64,000 nucleotides of DNA from Paenibacillus plantiphilus (GTDB lineage Bacteria > Bacillota > Bacilli > Paenibacillales > Paenibacillaceae). Where the stretch lies: assembly GCF_927798095.1 (NCBI RefSeq), contig NZ_CAKMMF010000003.1, positions 160,612 through 224,611 of the forward strand, written 5' to 3'. Of this stretch, positions 35,501 through 43,995 are shown piece by piece. The position numbers were made by a program, and so were the translations under genes. The stretch's first letter is position 1; each line of letters begins with the position of its first letter. The notes beneath the pieces are model-generated. The model saw only the letters and a program-made list of their open reading frames with translations. It was not told the DNA's origin and ran no database searches.

Positions 35501-35746
35501 ACCCATAATAGCCGCGATCATTTCCACTGACCGATTCATCATGACCGCTACGATGCCGTCCGGACCGGCTCCTCGTGCCTGCAGCAAGGCTGCAATCGCA
35601 TTGGCGCGGTCGTCAAGCTCCTGGTACGACAGCTGTCGACCTCCGCTGACAACCGCCGCTGCTTCTGGCCATCGCTGTACACTTTCGGCAAATCTGGCAT
35701 GCAGCGAGCTGCTGCACCCTGCTTCATTGACTGTCGAATATGTCAT
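32537..35746 (-). CDS. NRPS: A(Gln-like)-PCP-C
   Basis: 1069 residues, starting directly with an adenylation domain (about 15-520; YTSGTTGRPKG near residue 165). Specificity residues read DAQDIGIVDK, closest to the glutamine pattern DAQDLGVVDK; this is a prediction. PCP Ser is S573 in GGHSL. A condensation domain with intact HHLIFDG (H753) follows to about 1050. A short Ser-Phe-Glu repeat (SFESFESLES) is inserted before the MYKTGD motif and comes from a 9-bp DNA repeat. The C-terminus is an acidic tail ending DEIDFAF, possibly a docking peptide. The order A-PCP-C without an N-terminal C means the upstream condensation must come from the previous protein, whose C domain looks dead. Confidence 0.92.
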   Translation of the reverse strand: MTYSTVNEAGCSSSLHARFAESVQRWPEAAAVVSGGRQLSYQELDDRANAIAALLQARGAGPDGIVAVMMNRSVEMIAAIMGVLKSGAAYLPIDPALPHERISYMLGNSKALALVTQNELAHVVDEIECTGYVLAVDEVMAAAASSEKVNYPNQPNDLSYIIYTSGTTGRPKGVMIEHRNVLNLMAGLQDIVYKHYSLTPLKIALVAPYYFDASVQQIFAALLFGHCLYIVPEDVRIDGRKLLAFYAEHGIAITDGTPAHLSLLSYAMSAAGQSTAVQHFIIGGEELTGQTIEAFYSCFGEHKPAVTNIYGPTECCVDSLAYQIVPPGPGVETAASIPIGKPLLNQTVYLFDEDRTVIQGEGTGELFISGAGVGRGYLHLPELTEQCFLPDPFDSFESFESLESERKMYKTGDIVRRLSDGNIAFIGRADDQVKIRGFRIELGEVRARLLQHPDVIEAAVVSRRDAGGEPCICAYVVPRSEMEADAASLHAFTAEGLPSYMIPAHFVPLAQLPLTRNGKLDRNALPEPLESGTREIELPSSVAEERLLPLWRGVLGISSLGVLDHFFEWGGHSLKANMLIAGISQQFGVEVSLLDIFDNPTVRQLAACIEASDREAAAAIESAGLRDHYPLSFAQKWMYILSAMDTGGVSWNMPGMIRIEGELDAARFCDAVKQFVRRHDMMRASFKWTGGIPVQVIHHNVELTIPVIDGDEQQLDGLISRFVRPFDTGSAPLLRMELVKLSESLHLLLFDAHHLIFDGASIGIFMNETAQLYEGAVLPEPKLQYQDFAVWQEGAFTADRLAKLELYWMNEFSGELPVLELPTDRPRNGPLSGRGETLHLTIEGETVSKVNRLSVETGSSLYMILLTGLNILLYKYTGQEDIIVGSLSAGRGAAQWADIPGMFVQTLPMRNFPQGNKTASVFLREVKERSLQAVAHEEFPADRLEQLLAPKKRDRSRSLYDVMLTFLNFEDQEMRIPGLAISSSGIDLALSRYDFVIEAKQSAAGIALQLSYSTDLFEKGTIVRMMDDYSAILAELADNRDSSLKEIAWSQIQWESEQEELTDEIDFAF

Positions 35747-35776
35747 TTCCGCCCCACACTCCCCTTCACAACCGCC

Positions 35777-38700
35777 TTAAAAATTAATTTCGAACTCAAA
35801 CGCATCCATTTCCTCCACCGGCTCCAGATCGATGTCTGCAACACTCAGCGTTATATCACGGAACAGAATCGTCATGTCATTGGTTATCTGCTCCAGCAAA
35901 TGCTTATAATCCAGCTCAAACCTGCTGATGAAATCATCACGGAACCAGCCCTGCACATAAGCAAGCTCGAAATGAAGGATGCCATCCTCTTCGCTCGCGC
36001 TTAAATCCAGCTCAGCCAATGGTTTGAGAACAGGCTCGATACCCATCTCCGTCCCCTTGCGAACCGCCAAGACTTCGTTCTGATTCCATGCATGCTCTTT
36101 CATGCCGAAGGCAGCCTCGAAAAGCGGTGCGTTCCTGTTAACCGCTTGCTTCTCCTGAACGGCTCCATTCAGCAGCTCCACCGGCAAATGCGCATACGCG
36201 TCCGCTTCCCGAGCATGCTCAGCAACTTCACTCAGAAAATATTCGAATGTTTTGTATTCATTGGATGGATTGCGGATAAGCCTCATGCTTGACAGCTGGC
36301 CGATCATCGTCGCCAGAACGGGATGCTTGCGCCAATTCCCTTTACTGATTACACCAATATCCGTCTGCCCCGAGTATTTGGACAGCAGCAGCATATATGC
36401 AGCAAGCAGCACGTTCTCGACCGTCGCATCCCCCTGTGACGCCAGCCTCTGCAGTTTGCCGGCAAGGTCTGCTTCCGCAGTGAAAGCGAGCCGGCCAGAC
36501 GCAAGGCTCGGATTCAAGTCATGCGACACATTCGCCAGCTCCAGCTTAGGCAACGCTTCCGTCAAAATGCGGCTGTAATAGCTGCTGCCCTCAACTGGCT
36601 TGGCTAGAAGCTGTTCCTGCTGCCAGGCGCAGAAATCCTTGTACTGCAGGCCAGGCGCAGAAACCGCGACACCCGCGTACAGCTCTCCGAGCTGCTCAAC
36701 CAGAAGCCTGGCGGAATGCTCATCTGCGATCAGCGCATGGAGATCCAGTGCAATAGCACTCGTATTCCCGGTCGCCTTCACATAGCCGACGCGAAACAGC
36801 GGCGTCCGCTGAATATCGTAAGGACGCAGCATATTTTGCAGCGCAAGAGTCTCAAGACTCTCCAGCCGTTCAAGCTGCACCTCCGCATGGCTGTGAATCT
36901 CCTGGACAAGCTCGCCATTGACCTCATAGAAGAAGGTGCGCAGCGGCTCATGCAGACGAACGAGCTCGCTGACTGCCCGTTCCAGCAATGCAGGATCAAT
37001 ATCTCCCTGCAGCTGCAGAGTTGCCGTAATATGTGGATCGCCAACATCCTGTGACCCGCCATATTCCCGATAGAGCCGATTTTGTTCCGCTGATACCGGA
37101 TAATGCTGCCGCTTGCTTGCCGGAGCAATAACTAGCGCTGCCGGGACGTTTGTTTTTCCCTGTTCGATAGAAGATGTCTTGATTCCCGTGCCCTCTCCAG
37201 CCTCTGGAAGACGCATCCAGCATCTTGATTTCTCGAATGGATATACCGGCAGTCTGACCTTCCGTCTGCCTTCCCCGCGATACAGAGCTTCCCAATTCAC
37301 TTCCGCTCCAAGCACATACCATTTGCCCAGCTCATGCCAGCTTTCCTCATTAAGGCGAACGTCTTCCGTCTCCATGATGCGCTGTACAATGAGTTCCGCC
37401 TGACTTGAGAACGTTCGAATCTCGCTATCCAGAAACTCCGTCTCAGCCCGTTCCGTTTTTTTGCCGCTAATCACTTTGTGGAAGCCATAGTGAATACGGC
37501 TCGATGGCGCTGGATTCGCCCTCCATTGACAAAGCGCGGCATGCAGTTCATCTGTCGTACTGACGAGAACCGCAAGCCGGTACGTATAATGTCCGCGCCC
37601 TGTTGATGCTGTATAACACAGATCAGCCAAGTCCATATCGCTGTCCGAGCTCAATCTCTGCTCGTAGCTGTCAACCAATTTGGCAAGTGCATGCTCGCTC
37701 TTGGCTGTCAGAGTAAAGAGCCGGTATGCTCCGCTTCCATCCTTGGCATTGGAGTCAATAATAGAATCTATCGCTCCTGCCGGGGCTTCCTCCAGCACAA
37801 CATGACAGTTCGTCCCGCTAAAGCCGAAGGAGCTGACTCCGCAGCGCCGCGGCTGCGAGCCCGCTTCCCAATGTGTGAGCCGATCATTGACATAGACCGG
37901 CGATTGCTCGAAGCTAATTTTGCGATTCGGGAATTCAAAGTGAAGCGTTGGCGGGATTTCCTTATGCTTCATGGCAAGAATGCATTTGATAACGCCCGCG
38001 AGTCCGGCAGCGGCATCGATATGTCCGATATTCGATTTAACCGAACCGATCGAGCAGAATTGTTTCTTGTCCGTATAGCGTCTGAAGGCTTTCTGGATGC
38101 CATCGATTTCGATCGGATCGCCAAGCTTCGTACCTGTGCCATGCGCTTCGATATAGGAGATCGACGCTGGATCAACATCCGCGTCCTTCCATGCTCGTAT
38201 GATGACATCCTCTTGCGCGATCGCATTCGGCGCCGTAATATTGATCGAATTCCCGTCCTGATTAATCGCGCTTCCCTTTATGACGGCATAGACGTCATCA
38301 CCGTCCCGCAGCGCCCGCTCCAGCGGCTTAATGAACAGCGCCGCTATTCCTTCACTAAGCGAGGTCCCGTCTGCGCGGTCGTCGAATGCCTTGGCTCTGG
38401 AGTCGCTGGACTCAATGCCATACTTGACAAACCCGTCCAGCGGCAGCAGATTCAGCCGAATGCCGCCGACAAGCGCCTGCTCGCATTCACCGTTCTGAAT
38501 CGCCTTGCAGGCTTGGTGCAGCGCAACCAGCGATGAGGAGCACGCCGTATCAATGAGCATGCTCGGTCCCTTCAGATCAAGCAGATGCGGAATTCGGCTG
38601 GCAATAATCGCCGAAATATTGCCGGCTACTGACATTTCGAAAGCTGCCGGGTCTACATAGGATACGAATTGGCCGTACATAGGCCAGCCGCTGTAACCAA

Positions 38701-39172
38701 TGTAGAGACCTGTGCGCGAGCCTGTCAGCTTCTTGCCGCCATAACCCGCATCCTCCAGGGCATGCCAGGCGACCTCCAGAAATATGCGCTGGTTAGGGTC
38801 CATCAGACTGGCCTCTTTGGGCGATATGCCAAAGAAATGATAATCGAAATGGTCGATCCCATCGAGATATCCGGCCCTGCTGAAGGAGGTCTCTTCATCC
38901 TTCATATACGTAAACTGCTTGAAGGGCTCGACATCGGCAATTCTGTTGTCCGGAAAATCGCCGATGCTATCGGTTCCGCTGCGCAAATTGCTCCAGAATT
39001 GCTCCAGATTATTGGCCCCCGGCATCCTTCCAGACATGCCGATGATGGCCATATCGCCGGTCCCGGATGCAGCTGACTCCGCCTTGATGAGCTTTAGCAG
39101 CTCTGCACCAACGGATCTGTCCATCTTGCCTTTTGCAATATTGCCGAATATGGCTTGGGCGAGCTTGCTCAT
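35777..39172 (-). CDS. PKS-NRPS hybrid: AT-less KS followed by an inactive condensation domain
   Basis: 1131 residues; its ATG overlaps the previous stop as ATGA. KS (about 40-460) has C211 (DTACSSS), H344 (EAHGTGT) and the third His in KSNIGH, so it should condense. No AT, reductive domain or carrier follows. After a linker comes a full-length condensation-fold domain (about 690-1100) whose HHxxxDG motif reads HALIADE at 812-818: the catalytic second His is Ala813 and the Gly is Glu818. Peptide bond formation is unlikely. The tail ends EFEINF after an acidic run. The KS must use extender units from the discrete AT and an ACP on another protein. Confidence 0.9.
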   Translation of the reverse strand: MSKLAQAIFGNIAKGKMDRSVGAELLKLIKAESAASGTGDMAIIGMSGRMPGANNLEQFWSNLRSGTDSIGDFPDNRIADVEPFKQFTYMKDEETSFSRAGYLDGIDHFDYHFFGISPKEASLMDPNQRIFLEVAWHALEDAGYGGKKLTGSRTGLYIGYSGWPMYGQFVSYVDPAAFEMSVAGNISAIIASRIPHLLDLKGPSMLIDTACSSSLVALHQACKAIQNGECEQALVGGIRLNLLPLDGFVKYGIESSDSRAKAFDDRADGTSLSEGIAALFIKPLERALRDGDDVYAVIKGSAINQDGNSINITAPNAIAQEDVIIRAWKDADVDPASISYIEAHGTGTKLGDPIEIDGIQKAFRRYTDKKQFCSIGSVKSNIGHIDAAAGLAGVIKCILAMKHKEIPPTLHFEFPNRKISFEQSPVYVNDRLTHWEAGSQPRRCGVSSFGFSGTNCHVVLEEAPAGAIDSIIDSNAKDGSGAYRLFTLTAKSEHALAKLVDSYEQRLSSDSDMDLADLCYTASTGRGHYTYRLAVLVSTTDELHAALCQWRANPAPSSRIHYGFHKVISGKKTERAETEFLDSEIRTFSSQAELIVQRIMETEDVRLNEESWHELGKWYVLGAEVNWEALYRGEGRRKVRLPVYPFEKSRCWMRLPEAGEGTGIKTSSIEQGKTNVPAALVIAPASKRQHYPVSAEQNRLYREYGGSQDVGDPHITATLQLQGDIDPALLERAVSELVRLHEPLRTFFYEVNGELVQEIHSHAEVQLERLESLETLALQNMLRPYDIQRTPLFRVGYVKATGNTSAIALDLHALIADEHSARLLVEQLGELYAGVAVSAPGLQYKDFCAWQQEQLLAKPVEGSSYYSRILTEALPKLELANVSHDLNPSLASGRLAFTAEADLAGKLQRLASQGDATVENVLLAAYMLLLSKYSGQTDIGVISKGNWRKHPVLATMIGQLSSMRLIRNPSNEYKTFEYFLSEVAEHAREADAYAHLPVELLNGAVQEKQAVNRNAPLFEAAFGMKEHAWNQNEVLAVRKGTEMGIEPVLKPLAELDLSASEEDGILHFELAYVQGWFRDDFISRFELDYKHLLEQITNDMTILFRDITLSVADIDLEPVEEMDAFEFEINF

Positions 39173-42100
39173 CTCATTCCCCCCAGTTTCATAAAGCTTT
39201 CCATAGCGCTCTCCACGCTGACTTCCCCTTGCTCCAATGCGTCCAGCAAGCTCTCGATCCCCAGATCAATATCTTCAAGTTCCACAATCTCGCTATCTGC
39301 CGCTGCTTCGTTTCCGGCATCCAAGGAGACCATATATTGCGCCATATCCGATACAGAGGTATAAGTAAACAAGTCGGCGATAGACACACGTCCCGGGAAC
39401 TGCTCCTCCATCAGGGAATGCACCTTTGTAATCATGATTGAATCCCCGCCGATATCGAAGAAGCTGTCGTACACATTGATCTCCTCGAATCCGAGAACCA
39501 CGCGCCAGATGGCGGATATCGCTGTTTCCCAATCCACGGCAGAGGAAAGTCCTTCCTTCCCTTTCCGTAATGCCGCCGCAGCTTTCTTCCCGTCTGCCGC
39601 TCGCACAGCAGAATCCTTCCGATTCAGCTTGAACTTCCGACGAATTTCTTCACTGAAGTTGATTGGCACATCGGACAAGCTGTAGCCGTTGAAGGAGCCT
39701 GCGGCATTAAGCTCCCCGACAATGATTCTCTCCGCAGATGGCGTGTGCAGAATCTGGTGGAAGGCATGAATGGCCTGTGCGGTCGGAAGCGCTTTGAGCA
39801 GATTATCCCCATTGGTTCCATGATCGACTGCCATGCCGGTCTCCTTCCATGCCGGCCAGTTGATCGTAATTGTCCGCTTTCCTTTGCGGTTCCGATAAGA
39901 TGCGAATGCATCCAGAAAGCTGTTGGCAGCCGTATAGTCCGATTGTCCAGGCACGCCCATCAGCGTTGTATTGGATGAGAAAACGACGAAGAAATCTGGA
40001 TTGTCGCCCTCTGTCAGCTCATCCAGCAGAAGCGCTCCATTGACCTTTGGCGCGAGCACCGCATGGAAATCATCGAGCTCCTTCTTAATGATATAGCCGT
40101 TAGCGGGCAGGCCCGCCGAATGAATGATGCCGTGAATCCGTCCGTACTTCTCCCTGATCCCGTTAAGCGCATTGGAGAGCGAATCGCGATTGCCCGCATC
40201 TGTTCGAATGAACAGGACGCTAGAGCCGGATGCTTCAATTTCCTCAATGGCGCGTATCGTCCTGCATAGCTTGAACTCGCTGCCATCGTTCACAATGGTT
40301 GACCATTGCTGGCGCGGCGGCAGCGCTGATCGTCCCAGCAGCACGATGTTCACCTGTGCTCTCAGAGCCAAATATCTGGCTATTTCGAGACCGATGCCTC
40401 CTGTTCCGCCTGTAATCACATACGTGCTTGCAGGTGCAATAACTTCTCCACCGCTTTCGTCCACCTGCAGCGACAGCTCCTGGAATTGCTCGATCCAGCG
40501 GCTGCCCCCGCGATAAGCGACCCGTTCTGCAGCCTCGCCTGGCGACAGCAGTTCCTTTAGAAGCAAGTCAAGTGATGTGTCAAAAGCGACATCGATCGTT
40601 CTGCTTTTCAAATTCGGATATTCCTGGCCGACAACTCGGCTAAGCCCGCTTAACGCCGCATATTCAGGAACGACGAACGATTCTTCTCCCGTTACACTGT
40701 AGGCATGTGAAGTGAGAATCGCAATATCAATCGACTGCCTGTAGTTATGGGCCAGCAGCGACTTCACAAGCTCGAACACGCTATTAACGCCATTCGCGAG
40801 CTTTGCATCTGCGGCATCCGTTCCGTCCGAATGCGAATGACCTGCTTCCCCGAAGGTCAGCATATGAATGATCCGAGAGATTGGCTCTCCCTTCACGGCC
40901 TGCATAAGCCGTTCCATTCCATCCCGGCTCAAAGCAAATTGATAGCTCTGCTCGCCCGTTTGCTGGAACTGATCCGCTGGATGAGCAACAATGACCGAAT
41001 AAGCCTGCTTCCTTAGCGCAGCAGCCAATTGCTCCGTCCTTGCATCAGGACGCCCGATCATCAATACGCTTCCAGACACCGAGGTGCGAGCCGCTTCAAC
41101 AGCTGTAATTTCCTGTTGTACCCATTCCATTTTGTGGAACAAATGATTGCTGCCTGCTCCCTGCGCGCCTAGCCGGTTCTTCCGCGCTTTCTTCAAGCTG
41201 TAGCCGCGAATATCCGCGATTACTGCGCCACCTGGACTTATCAGCATGATGTCGTAGCTGATTAATTCCGTCGTTTCGGTAATCGGCGACTTCAGTCGAA
41301 CATAGCTGTAGAACTCTGGCGGCAGCTGCCGATAGACTGTCAGGCTTCCGTAGGAGAACGGCAAATAAATGCTGTCATCTGTCAACGAATTGACTTCGAT
41401 TGCTTTGGCAATAAGCGGCATCGTTGTCAGCGCATTGTCCATCATCGAAGGGTAGAGTGTGAATTGCGACAGTTCCCCCTTGAACGCATCAGGAATGCGA
41501 ATATGGGATAACAGCTCCGAATCTCCCACATACATTTCCCGGATATTGTTCCAGCGAGGTCCGAATTCAAACACAGATGTATCATTGTACCGTTCCAGAT
41601 CAGGAACCATATGACCGGATTCCAGACGACGAATGATCGAATCTATCGACTCGTCATGATGCGCTCGATGTCCTTCACGGGGCTTCAGCTCGAAGCTGCC
41701 CTGCACATGCTTGGTAAAGCTTCCCTCTCCCGCTGTGCTCTCAACGGTAAACAGGTAGTTGCCGGAAGCTTTCCGAATGACAAGCTGAACATCGGCCTGC
41801 TCCCCCTCCTTCACCGTAAGCGGCGCATGGAATTGAACATCCTTGAATGCGACAATTACATCAGGATGAGATTGCGAGCATACTTGAAGCACCATTTCCA
41901 AATAAGCCGTGCCGACGAGAACACTGTCATTCATAATTTTATGCTCGCTCAATACCCAATGCCGCGAAACGTCATAGGATGTTGCGTAGATTTCGGTGTC
42001 CAGCGTTACAGCAACCTGCTTGTCCACTAATGGATGAAGCGCTGCAGCGCTGCCTCTTGCACGGGTATCTATCCAGCACCGCGTCCGTTCAAAAGGATAG

Positions 42101-43995
42101 ATTGGCAGATGAACGCGCTGACGCGTTTCATTCCGATAGATCCGCTCCCAATCCATGTTGGCCCCCTCGGTATAAAACCGGCAAACATCGGACAGCAGAC
42201 CGCTGTTCTGCCCTTGCTCATTTACGTATCCGTCCAACATGCCGTTGGCCATTTGTGTGATCGATTGGACCACATGCTCCGTTAGCTCCCCCGCTTCCTT
42301 AGTCGGTTGATTCGCTGATACGATGCGGTGAGCACCGTACCCTACACCATCAGTTTGAAGGCTCGCGAGCGATGCGGATTGTTCGGCCGCAAGCAGCTGC
42401 TGGAGCAATTCATCCTGACTGTGAAAAACAAATGCAATCCGGTGGCTGTACTGCCCCCGTCCCGTGTTGGCTGTAAAGCATATATCTCGCATAGCGGCCG
42501 CATCAGCCCAGCTGATTCGTTCCCGATAAGATGCAATAAGCCGCTTGAGCGCCTGCTCGTCCCTTGCAGAAAGCGTCAATACCTGGCTTCCGAAGCCCGC
42601 TGCGGACTGCGATGGCTGCGAGACAGCTTTGTCAGGCGCTTCCTGAAGCACGACATGACAGTTTGTTCCGCTTAATCCGAATGAGCTGACACCGCATCTT
42701 CTCGGATAGCGCGTGCTTACCCAAGGGGCAAGCCTGTCATTTACGTACACAGGCGACTTCACGAAATCAATCTTCCGATTCGGCTCCTTAAAATGCAGGC
42801 TGGGCGGAAGCTCGCGATGCTGCAGGGCAAGAGCAGCCTTGATAAAGCCAGCCATGCCTGCGGAATGATCCAGATGCCCGATATTCGTCTTCACGGACCC
42901 GACCGCGCAAAAATGCCGTTTGTCGGTGAATCTGCGGAACGCCCGCTGCATGCCTTCGATTTCAATAGGGTCGCCCAGCTTCGTGCCTGTGCCATGCGCC
43001 TCGATATATGTGATTGATTCCGCCTCAACCCGCGCGTCCTTCCAAGCGTTTGCGATAACATCCTCTTGGGCAAGCGCATTAGGTGCGGTTAGACCAATTG
43101 AAGTGCCGTCATGATTGACCGCACTTCCCTTAATAATGGCATATATGGCATCCCCGTCAGCTACGGCCTTGGCAAGCGGCTTTAGCAGAACCGCCGCTAC
43201 ACCTTCGCCTGTCCCTGTCCCGTCCGCACGTTCGTCGAATGACTTCGCACGGCCATCTCCGGCCTCGACGCCAATGCTAGTCTGGCGAATTGGCATCAGG
43301 TGAAGCTCGACGCCGCCTGCAATGGCCAGCTCGCATTCCTCGTTTCGGAGACTCTGGCAGGCCAAATGGATGGCCAGCAGCGAGGATGAGCAGGTCGTAT
43401 CGACAATCATGTTCGGACCCTTCAAATCGAGTAAATAGGCGATTCTGCTTGCGATAATCGGATTCGTATTCCCGGTGTGCGCCCCTGCCAGCAATTCGGG
43501 ATCAACAGCTGTGACGAGCTGCTTATATTCGGGATCTGAGCCATAGCCGACAAAAACACCTGTACGACTGCCGGACAGCTTCTTCCCGCCATAACCGCCA
43601 TCCTCAATGGCTCCCCATACCGTTTCCAGAAACAAGCGCTGGCTAGGATCCATTAATGACGCTTCATTCGGAGAAATCCGGAAGAAGGAATAATCGAACT
43701 TATCCACTTCATCCAGATAGGCGGCATTCTCGAACGCGGCTTCCTGTTGGACGCCCTTCAGCAGACGCTTCATGTCCTCAGCGTCTTCCCTTCTCGTCTC
43801 AGGGAATGCCCCGATGCTGTCTACACCCTCGCGCAGCTGCCGCCAGAAGGTTTCGGGCGTATCGGCCTGGGGAAACTTTAACGAAATTCCGATAACGGCT
43901 ACATCTTTATCGGAAACAGTCGGTTCTGCTGCGCTCTGCGGTGCTGGTGCTGCCTCCTTGCGGCGGTTTAATTTAATATCATTAAATTTAACCAT
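39169..43995 (-). CDS. AT-less PKS module: KS-DH-KR-ACP
   Basis: 1608 residues; the start overlaps the acyltransferase stop (ATGGTTAA). A short N-terminal linker precedes KS (about 28-450) with C202 (DTTCSSS), H334 (EAHGTGT) and KTNIGH. DH (about 655-940) keeps both catalytic residues, H685 (LSEHKI) and D853 (YPSMMDNA). KR (about 970-1400) has TGGTGGIG, Ser in FSSNTT and Tyr in DYTAAN. ACP Ser is S1519 (GGDSI). No AT is embedded, so malonyl units must be supplied in trans by the enzyme encoded just upstream. It should add two carbons and reduce them to a hydroxyl or alkene. Confidence 0.93.
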   Translation of the reverse strand: MVKFNDIKLNRRKEAAPAPQSAAEPTVSDKDVAVIGISLKFPQADTPETFWRQLREGVDSIGAFPETRREDAEDMKRLLKGVQQEAAFENAAYLDEVDKFDYSFFRISPNEASLMDPSQRLFLETVWGAIEDGGYGGKKLSGSRTGVFVGYGSDPEYKQLVTAVDPELLAGAHTGNTNPIIASRIAYLLDLKGPNMIVDTTCSSSLLAIHLACQSLRNEECELAIAGGVELHLMPIRQTSIGVEAGDGRAKSFDERADGTGTGEGVAAVLLKPLAKAVADGDAIYAIIKGSAVNHDGTSIGLTAPNALAQEDVIANAWKDARVEAESITYIEAHGTGTKLGDPIEIEGMQRAFRRFTDKRHFCAVGSVKTNIGHLDHSAGMAGFIKAALALQHRELPPSLHFKEPNRKIDFVKSPVYVNDRLAPWVSTRYPRRCGVSSFGLSGTNCHVVLQEAPDKAVSQPSQSAAGFGSQVLTLSARDEQALKRLIASYRERISWADAAAMRDICFTANTGRGQYSHRIAFVFHSQDELLQQLLAAEQSASLASLQTDGVGYGAHRIVSANQPTKEAGELTEHVVQSITQMANGMLDGYVNEQGQNSGLLSDVCRFYTEGANMDWERIYRNETRQRVHLPIYPFERTRCWIDTRARGSAAALHPLVDKQVAVTLDTEIYATSYDVSRHWVLSEHKIMNDSVLVGTAYLEMVLQVCSQSHPDVIVAFKDVQFHAPLTVKEGEQADVQLVIRKASGNYLFTVESTAGEGSFTKHVQGSFELKPREGHRAHHDESIDSIIRRLESGHMVPDLERYNDTSVFEFGPRWNNIREMYVGDSELLSHIRIPDAFKGELSQFTLYPSMMDNALTTMPLIAKAIEVNSLTDDSIYLPFSYGSLTVYRQLPPEFYSYVRLKSPITETTELISYDIMLISPGGAVIADIRGYSLKKARKNRLGAQGAGSNHLFHKMEWVQQEITAVEAARTSVSGSVLMIGRPDARTEQLAAALRKQAYSVIVAHPADQFQQTGEQSYQFALSRDGMERLMQAVKGEPISRIIHMLTFGEAGHSHSDGTDAADAKLANGVNSVFELVKSLLAHNYRQSIDIAILTSHAYSVTGEESFVVPEYAALSGLSRVVGQEYPNLKSRTIDVAFDTSLDLLLKELLSPGEAAERVAYRGGSRWIEQFQELSLQVDESGGEVIAPASTYVITGGTGGIGLEIARYLALRAQVNIVLLGRSALPPRQQWSTIVNDGSEFKLCRTIRAIEEIEASGSSVLFIRTDAGNRDSLSNALNGIREKYGRIHGIIHSAGLPANGYIIKKELDDFHAVLAPKVNGALLLDELTEGDNPDFFVVFSSNTTLMGVPGQSDYTAANSFLDAFASYRNRKGKRTITINWPAWKETGMAVDHGTNGDNLLKALPTAQAIHAFHQILHTPSAERIIVGELNAAGSFNGYSLSDVPINFSEEIRRKFKLNRKDSAVRAADGKKAAAALRKGKEGLSSAVDWETAISAIWRVVLGFEEINVYDSFFDIGGDSIMITKVHSLMEEQFPGRVSIADLFTYTSVSDMAQYMVSLDAGNEAAADSEIVELEDIDLGIESLLDALEQGEVSVESAMESFMKLGGMR

